A DNA stretch of 64,000 bases from Lithodes maja (Eukaryota > Arthropoda > Malacostraca > Decapoda > Lithodidae): the NCBI GenBank assembly GCA_037953745.1, contig JBAKBP010006598.1:44672-108671 (forward strand). The letters run 5' to 3'. The translations under genes and the position numbers were made by a program. Positions 21,003 to 32,724 of the stretch are shown here, piece by piece (within the stretch, counting starts at the first letter, position 1; each line of letters starts with the position of its first letter). Below the pieces are notes generated by a model that was not told the origin of the DNA, searched no databases, and saw nothing but the letters and a program-made list of their open reading frames with translations.

Positions 21003-22175
21003 ATGTGTAGGTTCTCTGGGTCGGCCTCCTTGTTCTCCTTCTCGCCTGGCCGACCGGGTCGCTCCCCTCCTCTCGGGTGCTCCCTCGGGTTGTTTTCGCC
21101 CTTGCGCCCCTCGGTGGCCGCGAGGGACGTTGGGGGCGGCGGGTTGCGCGGAGGAGTCTCACCTGGAGGTGGACGTCCAGACCCCCTCTCCGCTCTTGTC
21201 ACCGACGCCGGCCCATCTCTTCAGGGGTGGCCCACGTGTTCACTTCCATGCCCGAGCTGGGTAGCGTCGAGGGAGTTGACCGCCGGTCACCCGGTTTTCC
21301 TCTCCCGTGTCTTTCTGGTACCGTAGACGAACTGCGACGCGATGCGACCGGTGGTGGATCTGTCGGCCCTCAACGGGCACATCGTGCACACACGGTTTCG
21401 GATGCTGCCGGTACCCCTGGTACGCCTGGCCCTGCGCCCTCTGTCGTGGGTAGTGTCGCTGGCCCTCCAGGATGAGTCTTGGCTAGTTCCTCTCCATCCT
21501 CGCTTCCAGCGATTCTTGGCCGTTCGGACTTCCGATCGTGTGTTCCTGTTCGACGGCCTTCCCTTCGGTCTCCACATCGCGCCGCGGATCTTCTCCGCAC
21601 TGGTGGGGCGGGCTCTGGGTCCACTCCTCAGGAGCGTACTCCGGATCCTGTTTTCCTTGGCCGATTGGTTGGTAGTTTCCGGAGCCCTAGGAATGTGCGT
21701 AGGCGACGCCCTCACAGTCGTTCGCCACGTCGCGCGGTTAGGGTTCCCCTTCGATGTTCCCAAGTCACGCTTGACCCCGTCGCGTGTCGTGCCATGGGTC
21801 GGTCTCGCACCATGGGTTTTGTCCGGCGCTACGGTGACCCGGGGTCTGCCGGCCGCGGTGCACCTTCGGTGGAAGGTCTTCGCCGTGTTGCACTCGGTCT
21901 CCCTCCCGGGGTGGCTCTGGGACTCGTTCGTGGGTTCGCTGCATTGGGCCGTTCTGCCCCTTCCCTTAGGAGCTTCTGGCTACGCCGCCTCCTCCTCATG
22001 GGCACCGCGGTGTTTCCGTTGCCCCTATGGATCGGCTCCTGCCGCTCCCGCGTACCGTTCGCAGACGCTTTGGTCGCTGGGTTGCTCGGGGCGCGCTCTC
22101 TGCGGCTGTGCCCTGGTCCGCCCCCCCCCGCCGACGGTCTGGGTAGACACAGATACGTCGAGCGAGGTTGGGTGA
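21003..22175 (+). pseudogene. DIRS copy 2 reverse transcriptase
   Basis: One reading frame with a single TAG (21324-21326) between SRVFLVP and TNCDAMRPVVDLSALN; copy 1 reads through here with SPNCDAMRP. RT motifs in order: RPVVDLSALN, VFLFDGLPFGLHIAPRIFS, LFSLADWLVV in the catalytic position, ARLGFPFDVPKSRLTPSRV, PWVGLAPWVL. RNase H-like TVWVDTDTSSEVG lies at the end, where a frameshift occurs. The catalytic box is SLAD, not YxDD, as in copy 1. Confidence 0.85.
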
Positions 22176-22872
22176 GGTTCCCGATCGAACCTGGGACTTC
22201 CACTTCCCGGCAGATGGGTGGGTCTCCCTCCACTTACCCGTCTATGCCCTCGGACTGTTGGTTCCTTTGTTCTTCCTGCGGGACCACGCGCTGGCCCTTC
22301 GGGGTAAGTCGGTGGCCTTCGGGTTGGACACTCAGACAGCTGTCCACTGTTTCCTAATGCGGGGGTCCTCCAGGTCGTTGACTCTATTGGGGGTCTCGGT
22401 GGAGTTGTTCTTCCTCGCGGACCGGCACCCCTTCTCCTTGCATGCCTCCTCCCTGCCCGGGCCTGCCACCCTGTGGGCGGCCGCCCTGTCGAGAGGGCAG
22501 GGCGTTCTTGTAGAATGGGCGATGCAACGGACTGTGTTCGCCGACCTCGCGGCTTCCTGAGGTGTTCCGGAGGTCACCTTGTTCGCATCGGGGGTGCCGC
22601 GCCAGTTGCCTCTGGCCCTCTCCCTCCGGCCTCGCGCAACGGGGGGTGGTCCGGGCGCTTTCATGGTAGCCTGGTACAGGTGGCAGTCGATATACATCTT
22701 TCCGCCACCAGACGCGCTGTTGATGTGCCCAGTCCTCGCGAGGCTGCGGCTGTACCGCGGCTGCGTCTGGCTCCTCGCGCCTCTGTGGCCGGCACGGGCT
22801 TGGTACGCCCGGTTGCCGTGGTGGTGCCCGAGTCCGGTCCCTCTACCTGTCTCCGGCTTCCACTTGAGCTAG
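22168..22872 (+). pseudogene. DIRS copy 2, RNase H to recombinase connection
   Basis: VPDRTWDFHFPADGWVSLHL, LVEWAMQRTVFADLAAS, then a stop and FASGVPRQLPLALSLRP and YIFPPPDALLMCPVLARL in another frame. These are recognisable as the segment between RNase H and recombinase in DIRS polyproteins. Broken by one frameshift and one stop. Confidence 0.6.
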
Positions 22873-22908
22873 GTTGGGGGACCTGCGGACCTCGTTGGCC
22901 TTCGCATC

Positions 22909-24168
22909 GTGCTTGTTCATGAGGCACGGTGGCTCCCGGTCCCCGGCCGGGCCCTGACTGACTTCCTGCAGCGTTCCTGGCCGTCTTCTCCTTGGGGGAC
23001 TAACGGGTCCCGCTGGAGGTCTTTTCCTAGGTGGCTACAGGACACTCGCCTGCCAGTTGGCTCTCCTTCCCTCGTCCTACGCTCCTTGTTTCACCTCTTC
23101 CGTACACGTCGCTTTCAAGTCGACGCTATACGTACCCACTTGTCTGCCGTCCGGGGGGTCTTTGGGTCCGTCGCTGGGCTGGTCGTTCCGCCGCAGGAGC
23201 TGGATTCCTTCCTGCCGGCTGCCTTCCGGGATCGACCGCCTCCACGCCAGGTCCCTCCACAGTGGGATCTGGGGCGGGCTCTGGTCCTTCTGGCTTCACC
23301 CACGTATACAAGGGCCGCTACGCCGGTTCCGTTGCTCGGGCGTCCACTCTTCCTTGTCGCTCTGGCCACTGGGGATCGGGTGTCTGCACTAGCGGCATTG
23401 TCACGGCCCCGGGACTGCGTGCGATTCTCCCCGTCCTTGCATGGCGTCTCGTTCGCCTCCTCCCTTCCTTTTGTTACCACGCATGGGAGGGAGGCCCCCG
23501 TTTTCCAGCCTTTCGCCGTCCAGGCTTTACGGCGTGGGCATCCTCGCCATGTGTTGTGCCCGGTGTCAGCCTTGCACTCCTCTGTTGCGTCTGTGGCACC
23601 GCCTTCGGGTACTGCTATGTGGGTGTCTCCTCGGACAGGTGGGAGGCTCTCGCAGGTGCGGATGGGCAGCCACGTTTGTCGGACCGTTCGTGCCCGTCAC
23701 CCTGTTTGTAGGGGTTCTGCGCACGGTGTCAGATCCTTTGCTGCCTCCTTCCGGTTCCTGCCACGTCGATCCTTACCTGCCATCGCCTCAGCGGTTTTGT
23801 GGTCTTCTATCAATTCCTTCATCTCCTCCTACCTCTCCGTGTCCAGTGTTCGACCCCCTCGGCCGGTGATTGCTCTCGGGGGTCGTGTTTCCTGGTGCTC
23901 TGGTGAAGATCCCTGGTCTTCCCCCCTTGTCCCTTGTTCTTTTCCTTTGTTTTATTTGCCAAAGGGGGGGGGGGGGGGGTGTACGGGTTTGCAACACTGG
24001 ATTGCAAGTTTGGGATTATGTATTGTTCCAGTACATAAGTGTTTTTGCCACATTGAAAATTGTGTTTTGTTCTTGTGTTCAGTGTTTTTGTTGGTTTTGG
24101 AAGAAAAGGGATTTTGGGTACAGTACCTTTTTGGTTTAAGACAATTCTATGTTTTTGCATTACTATGA
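22909..24168 (+). CDS. DIRS copy 2 tyrosine recombinase
   Basis: Open for 419 codons. The tyrosine-recombinase fold signature is complete: Arg157 in ATGDRVSALAAL, His272-x-x-Arg275 in AHGVRSFAASF, and Tyr308 in SSINSFISSYL. The N-terminal half (FLQRSWPSS..., LRSLFHLFRTRRF, IRTHLSAVRGVF) matches the core-binding region. In DIRS elements this enzyme integrates circular DNA and leaves no target duplication. The true start is uncertain; it may be expressed as part of a longer polyprotein. The residues after about 340 are low in complexity and include a G17-type homopolymer at 23965-23981. Confidence 0.85.
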   Translation: MLVHEARWLPVPGRALTDFLQRSWPSSPWGTNGSRWRSFPRWLQDTRLPVGSPSLVLRSLFHLFRTRRFQVDAIRTHLSAVRGVFGSVAGLVVPPQELDSFLPAAFRDRPPPRQVPPQWDLGRALVLLASPTYTRAATPVPLLGRPLFLVALATGDRVSALAALSRPRDCVRFSPSLHGVSFASSLPFVTTHGREAPVFQPFAVQALRRGHPRHVLCPVSALHSSVASVAPPSGTAMWVSPRTGGRLSQVRMGSHVCRTVRARHPVCRGSAHGVRSFAASFRFLPRRSLPAIASAVLWSSINSFISSYLSVSSVRPPRPVIALGGRVSWCSGEDPWSSPLVPCSFPLFYLPKGGGGGCTGLQHWIASLGLCIVPVHKCFCHIENCVLFLCSVFLLVLEEKGFWVQYLFGLRQFYVFALL

Positions 24169-24335
24169 ATGACGGGCATGTGTTAAAACTGTTCTTTTTA
24201 GCTACTCCTCAGTTGTTCACTCTTTTATTAAACTCTCTTGTTTAAATTGTGTCTTTGTCATTCATAATTTTGTTTTATGCATTGTTTTTTTTTTGGTAGG
24301 TTGGGCTTGGATGTCCTCCTCCTATTTGTTATGCA

Positions 24336-24448
24336 GCCTTGACGTTGGATTTGCCAAGACTACTACCAAATTGGGAGGTTTGACGTACCTCCCAACCTAC
24401 CAAATAGGAAAACCTACTATTTGGTAGTAGTCTTGGAAAATCCAACGT
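24336..24448 (+). repeat. DIRS copy 2, internal complementary region (ICR)
   Basis: GCCTTGACGTTGGATTTGCC (complement of the 5' end) runs directly into ATTGGGAGGTTTGACGTACC (complement of the 3' cap) and then GTAGTCTTGGAAAATCCAAC. It equals the reverse complement of the 3' end joined to the 5' end. Confidence 0.88.
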
Positions 24449-24510
24449 ACACAATACCCTCCCTCACGCCGGACCCCTGCCCATCCGCGTTCTTCTGCTG
24501 ACGTGAGATG

Positions 24511-24865
24511 TGATGACAAGAGAGGGTCACTCATGCGCACGTTCGACAGGGATCTGCACATGACGGAACACGGGATGGGCCTTAAGCGGTAACTAAGGTA
24601 AACCCCTTTTTCTTCTCTTCTATGCTTTTTTCACCTTCGGTGGTAGTTTTGGTTAATGTACAACGTCTCCTAGAGTAAGATAAGGAGTAGACTCTAGACG
24701 TTTTCTTTTTAACCGCGGTTGGAATGACGACATAGCAGTCAAAATAGACAAGTCGTCATTGCAATTAGGTTAATAGCCTTGACGTTGGATTTTCCAAGAC
24801 TACTACCAAATACAGTAGTAGGTTTTCCTATTTGGTAGGTTGGGAGGTACGTCAAACCTCCCAAT
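24511..24865 (+). repeat. DIRS copy 2, 3' inverted terminal repeat and hairpin cap
   Basis: Reverse complement of 16576-16872, ending GGATTTTCCAAGACTACTAC. It is followed by a cap with two small hairpins (CCAAATA...TATTTGG, TTGGGAGG...CCTCCCAA). Confidence 0.85.
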
Positions 24866-25177
24866 CTCTTATAAACTTACCTTAATTCTTTATAATATTT
24901 CATAATAAACTTATATAAAACGAGTTATAAGTTCAAATGAAAAATCAGTGTACTGGTACCTACCGAAACACGCGTGTCTTATTGTTATGTCGGTTTGTGT
25001 GTGTGTGACCTACTATTTGGTAGGTTGGGAGGTACGTCAAACCTCCCAATCTCTTATAAACTTACCTTAATTCTTTATAATATTTCATAATAAACTTATA
25101 TAAAACGAGTTATAAGTTCAAATGAAAAATCAGTGTACTGGTACCTACCGAAACACGCGTGTGTTATTGTTATGTCG

Positions 25178-25190
<13 letters not shown>
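24828..25190. repeat. Tandem duplication of about 180 bp spanning the DIRS end
   Basis: TACTATTTGGTAGGTTGGGA ... ATGTCGGTTTGTGTGTGTGT is present twice (second unit from about 25010). The unit contains the DIRS 3' cap plus about 120 bp of flank. The duplication therefore happened after DIRS insertion. Confidence 0.85.

Positions 25191-25220
<30 letters not shown>
25174..25220. repeat. (GT)n microsatellite
   Basis: An uninterrupted GT run at the end of the second tandem unit; the first unit has only a few GT. Confidence 0.95.
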
Positions 25221-25484
25221 CTTTTCTTGTGTGGCTATGTCGGCCGTATCAGTAGGGAGTCTAAAAACCCGAGTTATTTATGTAGGCAACAAAATGTTAT
25301 ATAATGTATATACAGTATATACTGTATATGTCTTTATTATATATATTTATTTATTTATTTATTTATTTGTTGTGGTTCCTTACAGTTGAAATGCTACTGT
25401 TTGCATTAATAATTATCAAACTATAACGCGCATTAAAACTTCTGTAATTAGGTAGACTACATTATACAATATCAAATCTGTTCA

Positions 25485-27290
25485 CGCGTGTTTGGAAGAC
25501 ATATTTAGTAATCTTGAATGGGACAATAAAGGAATAAATGTTAATGGGGAGCATCAAAGCAACCTCAGATTCGCTGATGACAAAGTTTATCCTAACGACT
25601 CAGGGGAAGAGTTACAACAAATGATAGATGATATAAATGATGGAAGCCTTAAAGTAGTGTTGACAATTAATAGAAGCCCAAGAGTATGTTGAATGATCAT
25701 GTGCAACCACAACAAATGAAGTTAGAGGATTATGGGCCAGATTCAGTGGAGGAATATATTTACTTAGGCCAGGTTATAGATACAAACTCAGATCACTCTA
25801 GAAAATCAGACCAAGGATAGATATGGAATGCAGCACATTTGGTAAGCAGAATTTTATTATGAAAAGCTAGTTGCCCCTTGCATTTAAGAGAAACGTGTGC
25901 AAACAATGTGTCATTCCTGTACTAATTAATGGATCATAAACTTGGAGTATAACAAAGTTTCATGAACGAAAAAATGTGTAGTGCCCATGAAGATATAGTG
26001 AGGATAATGTTAGGGATAACTTGGAGCGACAAAAAGAACATCTTGGATAAGAGAATAAACATAAGTAGAAGATAATCGCATTAACAAGAGGAAATGGGCT
26101 TGGAAAGATCATATACAGTAAACTTCCGTTAATCCGAAAGGCAGCGGACCGGCCCTCGTTCGGATTAGTGGATTTTTCGGATTATCGGACTTTACCCCTA
26201 TGAACCTGTGTATGATGAAAACATCGAGACATTAGGCCACCCAAATGACACAATGGTGCACACACACATATCATATGTTCATGAAATCACTTCAAAAGTT
26301 TACCATTGTCATTGTAGCCTATTACCTACTTCAAAACATTCAGATTAATGGTCAAAGGAATCTGCTGATATAAACGTCTTCTTCTTCTTCCGTCAACTAG
26401 CGAGTTTGTCTTGCTCTTTAAGATCAGATGTGGTTCGGGAAGTAATGCCTTAACAACGGCACCTCCCTGAGAAGTTCTTGTAATTTTCCTTTTGTGATTT
26501 TCCTTTTGTGATGTGCTGTTATATTATATTGTATTGAAAGCACCCTTGTCTTGAAAGCACCCTTGGGACGCTCCGATCACTGAACTATAAATAGTAGCGT
26601 ATCGGAACGTCCAAAGGTGCGTTTTCAAGCTCAAGGCTAATACATCCAAAGGTGCATTTTCAAGCTCAAGACTGAATGAGCTTGCAGAAAATGCGGTGCA
26701 AGCCAGTAGCGCATCGGAGCGTCCCAAGGATGCGTTCAAGAGCAAAACAAACTCTCTAGCAGACGATGTGGAAGAAGAAGAAGAAGAAGAAGGTGTTTCC
26801 GTTTATATCAGTAGCTTCCTTTGACCATTAATCTGAATGTTTTGAAGTAGGTAATAGGCTACAATGACAATGGTAAACTTTTAAAGTGAATTCATGAACA
26901 TATGATATGTGTGTGCTCCATTATGTGTCATTTGAGTGGCCTAATGCCTCAAAAAGGGGACTTTGGGACTTCTTGAAATTCGGACCATTGGGAGAATTCG
27001 GATTTGGCCTCAAATTGAAAAATTCGGACTATTGGGAGATTCGAATCATCGGTCGTCGGATTAACGGACTTTTACTGTATCTAGAAGAGATGATAGGAGA
27101 TGGACAAATAAAGGAACACAATGGGAATCTAGAGATGGAGCTAGATGAAGGGATAGACAGATAACTAGATGGAGGGATGGGATCGGAAAGTTTCCTAAAG
27201 TAATAACAGGATAACACCTGACCAGCTAGATTAGAAACGTTTGTGAGAGGTTTTCGGCCTGCAGTGGACAAACTAAGGCTGCTTATGGTG
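25485..27290 (+). mobile_element. RTE-like LINE fragment, decayed, split by a MITE
   Basis: Reads LEDIFSNLEWDNKGINVNGE, then LRFADDKV...SGEELQQMIDD (RT catalytic FADD box), then EEYIYLGQVIDTNSDHSRK. After the MITE at 26116-27077 it continues as TRDDRRWTNKGTQWESRDG-like and RRDRQITRWRDGIGKF. These are RTE-type blocks with several stops. The TA of the MITE lies at 26114-26115 and 27078-27079. Confidence 0.8.
26116..27077. mobile_element. Foldback MITE, 962 bp, TA target
   Basis: Left CAGTAAACTTCCGTTAATCC, right GGATTAACGGACTTTTACTG. Long inverted arms: 26227-26360 pairs with 26810-26950 (for example CATTCAGATTAATGGTCAAA against TTTGACCATTAATCTGAATG). The centre has a GAA/TTC-rich inverted pair. 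Confidence 0.9.
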
Positions 27291-27313
27291 ATTAGTATGA
27301 TAATTATATAATA

Positions 27314-28082
27314 CAGTCAGCCCCCCCAATACGCGAGAATAGGGGCGACAGGAGGCATCGCGTATTGGGAATCCGCGTATTGTGGACCTAACTTTAAATA
27401 GGAATAATTAGATATGGGTGACATCTCTCAATTATGGCCTATTTTCAAAAATTTTGGCCTTATTTTCGACATTTTTGGCTCTACAGTACAGTCTATATCT
27501 TATATATAATAAGAACAATGAATAAAAATATGAAACCTTACCTTAAAATTAGTAGAAGATAGGCTAGGACTAGGACTAGGACCGTAGGACTTCACGATTT
27601 TCTCCAACTTCTCCTCCCTGACCAAATCGTACGAACAGTTTACTCTGACAAGCCTATTGCACAGTTTCCTTCTCCTTTTTTCTTGCTATCCAACACTTCC
27701 ACCTTCATTTTGTGTGTTAATCTTCTTATATTGGCGTGGCATGGCGAAAAAAGTGGCAGGCACTACAAACGTTTGGTCACTCCGCACGGCTATGACGCTT
27801 GAGCGGGACTGTGGGAGGGAGGGAGGGAGGGTAAGCGGGAGGGAAGGCAGGCGTATGCCCGTCTTCTTCTTTTTTCAGAGCTACTCCTGGGCCTCGCGAA
27901 ACGTAGACGTGCTCGCGTATCAAGCGGGAATAGCGGATTTGGCCCCTTCTTAGCTCTCGATTCGTGTATTGTGGTACCACCTCGCGTAATTAATGTTTAA
28001 TTAATTAATGTTATTTTCGAGGGGTCACTCGTGTATTAGGGTTTTCGCGAATTGTGGAATCGCGTATTGGGGGGGCTGACTG
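27314..28082. mobile_element. TA-flanked MITE, 769 bp, GCGTATTG family
   Basis: Ends CAGTCAGCCCCCCCAATACG and CGTATTGGGGGGGCTGACTG, TA on both sides. The motif CGCGTATTG/CAATACGCG and variants recur near both ends. Confidence 0.92.
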
Positions 28083-28084
28083 TA

Positions 28085-28807
28085 CTGTACTATAAATACA
28101 ATAAATAACTGCTGTTAATGAATAATGATAAATAATATAGCATTATCCTACCGTAGGTCAATTTACATGTATACAATACACTCACGTGAGAGCAGGTAAC
28201 TGACAGTATTACGAGCGCTACACAACGTATCATCTCGCAATTTTACTGAGAAAACCGGGGATTTGGAAGTTATTGGCACATCAACATAAGTATTACTTCA
28301 TATCCATTAACAATTTACCGAATACAAATTACACCAAGGGGACTGGAATTCTTGAACCGAGGCTCCTATCTTGATTTGCCCACTGACATATCCTGGCTTA
28401 AAAATCCTGTAGGGTTGATAACCACTAAGCCCTACTTTAACTAATTATCTTAACTACGAATACAAATGTGTATAGTTTACACCATTATTATAGAAATCAA
28501 GGAATGCATTAATTTAATTTACACATATCATAGCACTTTTTCATGGGGTAGTGCAATATGGAAATTTACCTTTAGAATGGAAAGTGGTAGTTATACAGTA
28601 GTCTATTTTTTTCCAGCTGAGCGTAAATTGTCATGTTTCTATCTTTGTTACTCGGTTATAAGTTAGATTTTGTAGCGAAAGATGATGGTTATTCTGAAAA
28701 CTTGGCATTAATACGACACAGCCATAGTAGTTTCATATATTTCCATTAAGTATCGAGAAATCAGCTAATAAGAGATTCAATTTACGACCAGCTGGAAAAA
28801 AATAGAG
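28085..28807. other. Unassigned AT-rich sequence with one inverted repeat
   Basis: No coding region recognised. TCTATTTTTTTCCAGCTG (near 28602) and CAGCTGGAAAAAAATAGA (near 28789) form arms of a possible old foldback element. Confidence 0.5.
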
Positions 28808-28809
28808 TA

Positions 28810-29333
28810 CAGTACTCCCTCGAATTTTGCGAGAATATGGTCGACATTGCAGGCCGTAAAATTCAAAATCGCAAATTTCAAATAACTAACCTTATGGGAT
28901 TAATTGAATATGGTCGACATCTCATCATCGAGGGCCTATTTTTTGGTGATTTTCGTCCTTGTTTGTACACACATTATGACACATACACTTAATTATACAT
29001 CCTACAATAAAGAAAAACACAGAAATACAGATTCAGGGGACCCAGGGCACAGGTAACACTTCAATTTTGCCCAAGGAAGTCGATTATGTGAGAGCGTGAG
29101 AACATATAGGAGCGTGGGAGAATCTATAAACAGTAAACAAAGGCCCGACGTCACGACCCTCATACCCCTCCCCCCCGAAAACTAGTGCGGAAACCCCGTA
29201 TCATTGAGCGCCACCCGCAAAACTCAAGTAATATCGCACATATCAAGTCCCGCAAAAATTGTCAAATCTTGGGTCCCGTTCGCAAAATCGAAATTTCGCA
29301 AATTTGAAAGACGCAAAATTCGAGGGACTACTG
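28810..29333. mobile_element. TA-flanked MITE, 524 bp, CGAATTTTGCG family
   Basis: Ends CAGTACTCCCTCGAATTTTG and CAAAATTCGAGGGACTACTG with TA duplicates at 28808-28809 and 29334-29335. Inner repeats are CGCAAATTTC and CGCAAAATTC. Confidence 0.92.
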
Positions 29334-29510
29334 TATAGTAAAAACAGATTTTGGGAGAATATGAAATCTAAGTAATGCTAAACCCGCACATCAAGCCATT
29401 CAAGGTTGGAGTCCAATTTAAGAAGCTCAGTTTTTTTAATATTGGTTTGTGTTAGCACACTCACCCACTCTCTCTCTCTCTCTCTCTGATAATTGGCAGA
29501 TGCCCTTTAA

Positions 29511-29932
29511 CCCCTTATTGGCGGCGCTCGACTTAAGTCGTGCACCAATTTGCAGCAAGTTAGGAGCATTATTAAGGCTTTTAAAGGGTTAAAATTGAGT
29601 GCAAATGGCCGGGAGCACAGCGGGCCAGACAGCCGACTCCCAGGGCTTACCGCCGCCCATTAACTCATGTTCCCTGTGTTCTCGAGAGGCCGGCAGTGTA
29701 GCCAGTAGTGAGCATAGCTGGGAAAAATATTCTGATATATGCTAAACTCCCATGTTCGTGGCATCACTGCAAGAGAACCACGAGTGCTACATAGCTCGTT
29801 CTGGTCTCATTTTGAAGCTTTTAGTGCCTAGTTTTTTGCTAAATAATTTTATTTTCATGCAGATGCTTGATTTATCATGCAGGAGGGCCTGAATATGCCC
29901 AAATGAGCCCAAAACACCCCGCTAGACAAGGG
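29511..29932. mobile_element. TTAA-flanked MITE, 422 bp
   Basis: TTAA at 29507-29510 and 29933-29936. Ends CCCCTTATTGGCGGC and CCCCGCTAGACAAGGG are imperfect inverted repeats. Non-coding. Preceded by a (TC)n run at 29469-29487. Confidence 0.7.
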
Positions 29933-30039
29933 TTAATGTAAGCAAATGTCAGATACTACAAATAGGCTTCCAAAACAATAAATGCGAATATCACATGAAT
30001 GGTGAAAAGGTTATGTATAGAGCGTATCACATATAAAAA

Positions 30040-30625
30040 AACAAGCAGTGCTTAGAAACGAAAATCTAAAATCCACAAGCCAATGCATTGCAACAGCTAA
30101 CTAAGCAAACAACACTAGGATTCATTAGAAGAAATCTTCATTGTCATAGTAAACACATAGTTATACCCTTATATAAAAGTATTGTGAGTAGGCTATGCTG
30201 TGCAGTTTTGGTCTCCCTACACAATAAAAGACAGACACTCTGATCTGTTCAGCGCAGAGCAACAAGATTGATCTCATTCCTTAAAAATATACCACACAAT
30301 GAGAGATTAAGGGAACTTTATCTGTTTTCGGTTAAGAAAGGAGAATAAGCGGGCAGCTGATAGTGTTTTAAGGTTCAGAAAGGATTCAGTAATGTAAATT
30401 CCAATAATTAATCTACTTAATTAAGATAGCCAAGGACAGTTCCACAAGAGTTAACAAATTAAAAATAATGGGCAGGAAAGGGAACCTAGACGCAACTAAA
30501 GATTTCTTCACCCACACTATAATTGGGCAGTGGAATGAGCTCCCTAATGAAGTTATAGACAGTGGCACAACATACACATATAAATAAAAGACTAGACTCA
30601 TACCACAGAGAAGTTGGTCTGGAGT
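30040..30625 (+). mobile_element. Decayed LINE, C-terminal RT region
   Basis: With several stops and shifts the plus strand still reads VGYAVQFWSPYTIKDRHSDL, then EQQD..HSLKIYHTMRD, then FLHPHYNWAVE. It matches the EYAVQFWSPYLRKDI...RATRLI...NxWNxLP block of CR1/L2-like LINEs. An old insertion. Confidence 0.65.
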
Positions 30626-31795
30626 ACGACATGATTTACTGACAAGATAACCTGGCAGAAATTAACACTGTCAATTGCAGAGAGCAGAAACAAAAGAGGT
30701 GAAGGTATGCATAATATATCCTTTCCATTTATAATATTATTCTATACAAATTCTTCAATCGATTTCTGAACCCTGCAAGGTTATTCAAGGGGGGGGGGGG
30801 GGGAGGAGAGGAGAACATTCATCTTTACTATCCTTTCCTTCCACTTTCTCTTACTCTTAGGGTTGCCATCTCTACTAAGTCCTGGCCAACTCGCAAAAAT
30901 TGTAGGATATCTGTGGCCAGTGTATTTATGTAAAACTATGTAAATCTCTCTCTCTCTCCCTGTATGACAAGTAATATTAAAAAAATATGTCATGACACTG
31001 GCGTATGCTAAACGATGTCAGACACGTGTAATATAGTATAGTTTACATAGAGGATATCATGGGCCTATTGTGTTTCGCCATTCGCTTTTACCTAACTCTA
31101 TGATAAATTATACGTAAGAAATTTAACCTTTTCAATCTGTGAGACGTCTTTTTTTATTTACTGTAGCTACATTTAGACGGTTTTATGCAGCTTTGGAAGG
31201 ATCTTTGGTTGCTATAAGGATTTGATAAGATCATTTATAGCCTTTAATCGGTAGATGTATTTCCTAAGTTGAATAATATCGTTTAATGGTAATTATAATA
31301 AATTGACACTGACGTTACTCGTGCTAAAAAGGTTAAAACCTAACTACAGTAGGCATTATGCAAGGAACGTGGGTACTGGACAGAACCCTCGTCTTCATTG
31401 TTATGCCTATTCCATTATGTGCCTGAACATAACCTAGTCGACACATAACTAAAACCATCTCTGCAATATATAGCATTGAATATATAACTTGGCTCTTACC
31501 TACGATATACAACATAAAATTTTCACTATCTCCGGGACTTAATACTACATATTGTTTAGCTTATACATACTCTGTCTAAAAGCATATAGTGAAGTGTGTG
31601 TGCATGTGTGGGAACTGAAAAATTTCTCTACTTGATGTTTTCTGCCAACTGACTGGCGACCCAGTAGTGGGCGGGGCCTGGCAGTTTAAACTACCCAGTT
31701 TCACCGAGTGTAAACTGTGTTCGGATGAGATAAACGTGCGTGGTGTCTAGCAAGGGGTTCATCCCCTGGTCCACAATTTACCGTCGTGACTGTAC
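30626..31795. other. Unassigned sequence
   Basis: No gene recognised. Holds a poly-G run of about 14 at 30790-30803, and 31655-31710 is locally GC-richer. Nothing else could be supported. Confidence 0.4.
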
Positions 31796-31885
31796 CTACC
31801 CGATAGCACTATCGTTAGTGAGTGCTGTATGTTTTTTGTATTATTATAGATATCTTGTCAACTTGCAAATTACCTTATCAAATTT
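31796..31885 (+). mobile_element. Short Penelope-like 3' region fragment
   Basis: TACCCGATAGCACTATCGTTAGTGAGT and the following CTTGTCAACTTGCAAATT match 54396-54475, just downstream of the second Penelope-like copy. CGATAGCACTATCG is a small hairpin. Confidence 0.55.
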
Positions 31886-32194
31886 GATACAAATTGTAGT
31901 TTCTTTATTCACGCAGAATTTAGTAAAATTTACCAGAATGTCCCGTACTTCCCAAACTGACTAATTCCTTGAACATGAAAATAGTGCATTGTTATGTGTG
32001 CGATTAGTTTGCTTGGGAACCAGATTAACTTGCACATGTAGTGATGTACACTATGTGGTGGATTGTGTTCTTTTATTTCAAATTTGATTTTATTAAGTGT
32101 TATTTCCACATACCGATTTTGATTAGTTCCTTTGCGTTTATCTTGTGTTGTCCCATTTTTTATTTTTTTATTTAGCAAGTTTTACATTATAATA

Positions 32195-32722
32195 ATAACT
32201 ACCTCCAAACACTTGATCACAAAACAGACCCCCCCAAAACTCTACAAAACACTAAACAGCATCACACTTTCCAACAGCAACACAACACAATCACATGCCA
32301 CAATCACAACAACAGACTCAATTCCTTCGTATAAACAACAAGCAAACACTCTCATTAATCACTTCTCTCATGTCGACCACCTAAACCCCCATCAAGACGA
32401 CCGACGTGTCATCCGACGTAAGAGACAATTCCCCACAGACCCTGACTATGCACCCTTCACCAACAACCAGACAAAGCACATCAACAATCTCAAGCACTCA
32501 CCCGCCTGTGGTCCAGACAACATAAGCAACATACACCTCAGACACCTAGGACCACAAGGCATACAAGCACTCACCAACATATCAATCTACAGTTATTCAC
32601 ATAACACAATACCAGACATCTGAAAGCATGGCGTCATCATTACATTTCCCAAACCCAACAAAGACCCCACGCTACCCTCCTCACACTCCTTTGCACCCCC
32701 TTTTAAGTTAGGTATCAAGAGT
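32195..32722 (+). mobile_element. LINE fragment, N-terminal RT region
   Basis: The frame includes HINNLKHSPACGPDNISNIH, then LRHLGPQGIQALTNISIYSY, then KHGVIITFPKPNKDPTLPSS. These are the RT fingers motifs (SPACGPD, IPKPNKDP) of LINEs. One stop interrupts it. Related to the fragment at 3425-3706. Confidence 0.75.
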
Positions 32723-32724
32723 AT

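Larger units (their letters stand above)
16576..24865 (+). mobile_element. DIRS-like tyrosine-recombinase retrotransposon, copy 2
   Basis: Full-length element of about 8.3 kb in plus orientation. 5' ITR 16576-16872, 3' ITR 24511-24807 with hairpin cap to 24865, and ICR 24336-24448. It carries RT, RNase H-like and tyrosine recombinase domains in the order expected for DIRS. It contains one younger insertion, a 288-bp MITE (20255-20542). The recombinase is the best preserved of the copies; RT has a single in-frame TAG. Confidence 0.9.
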
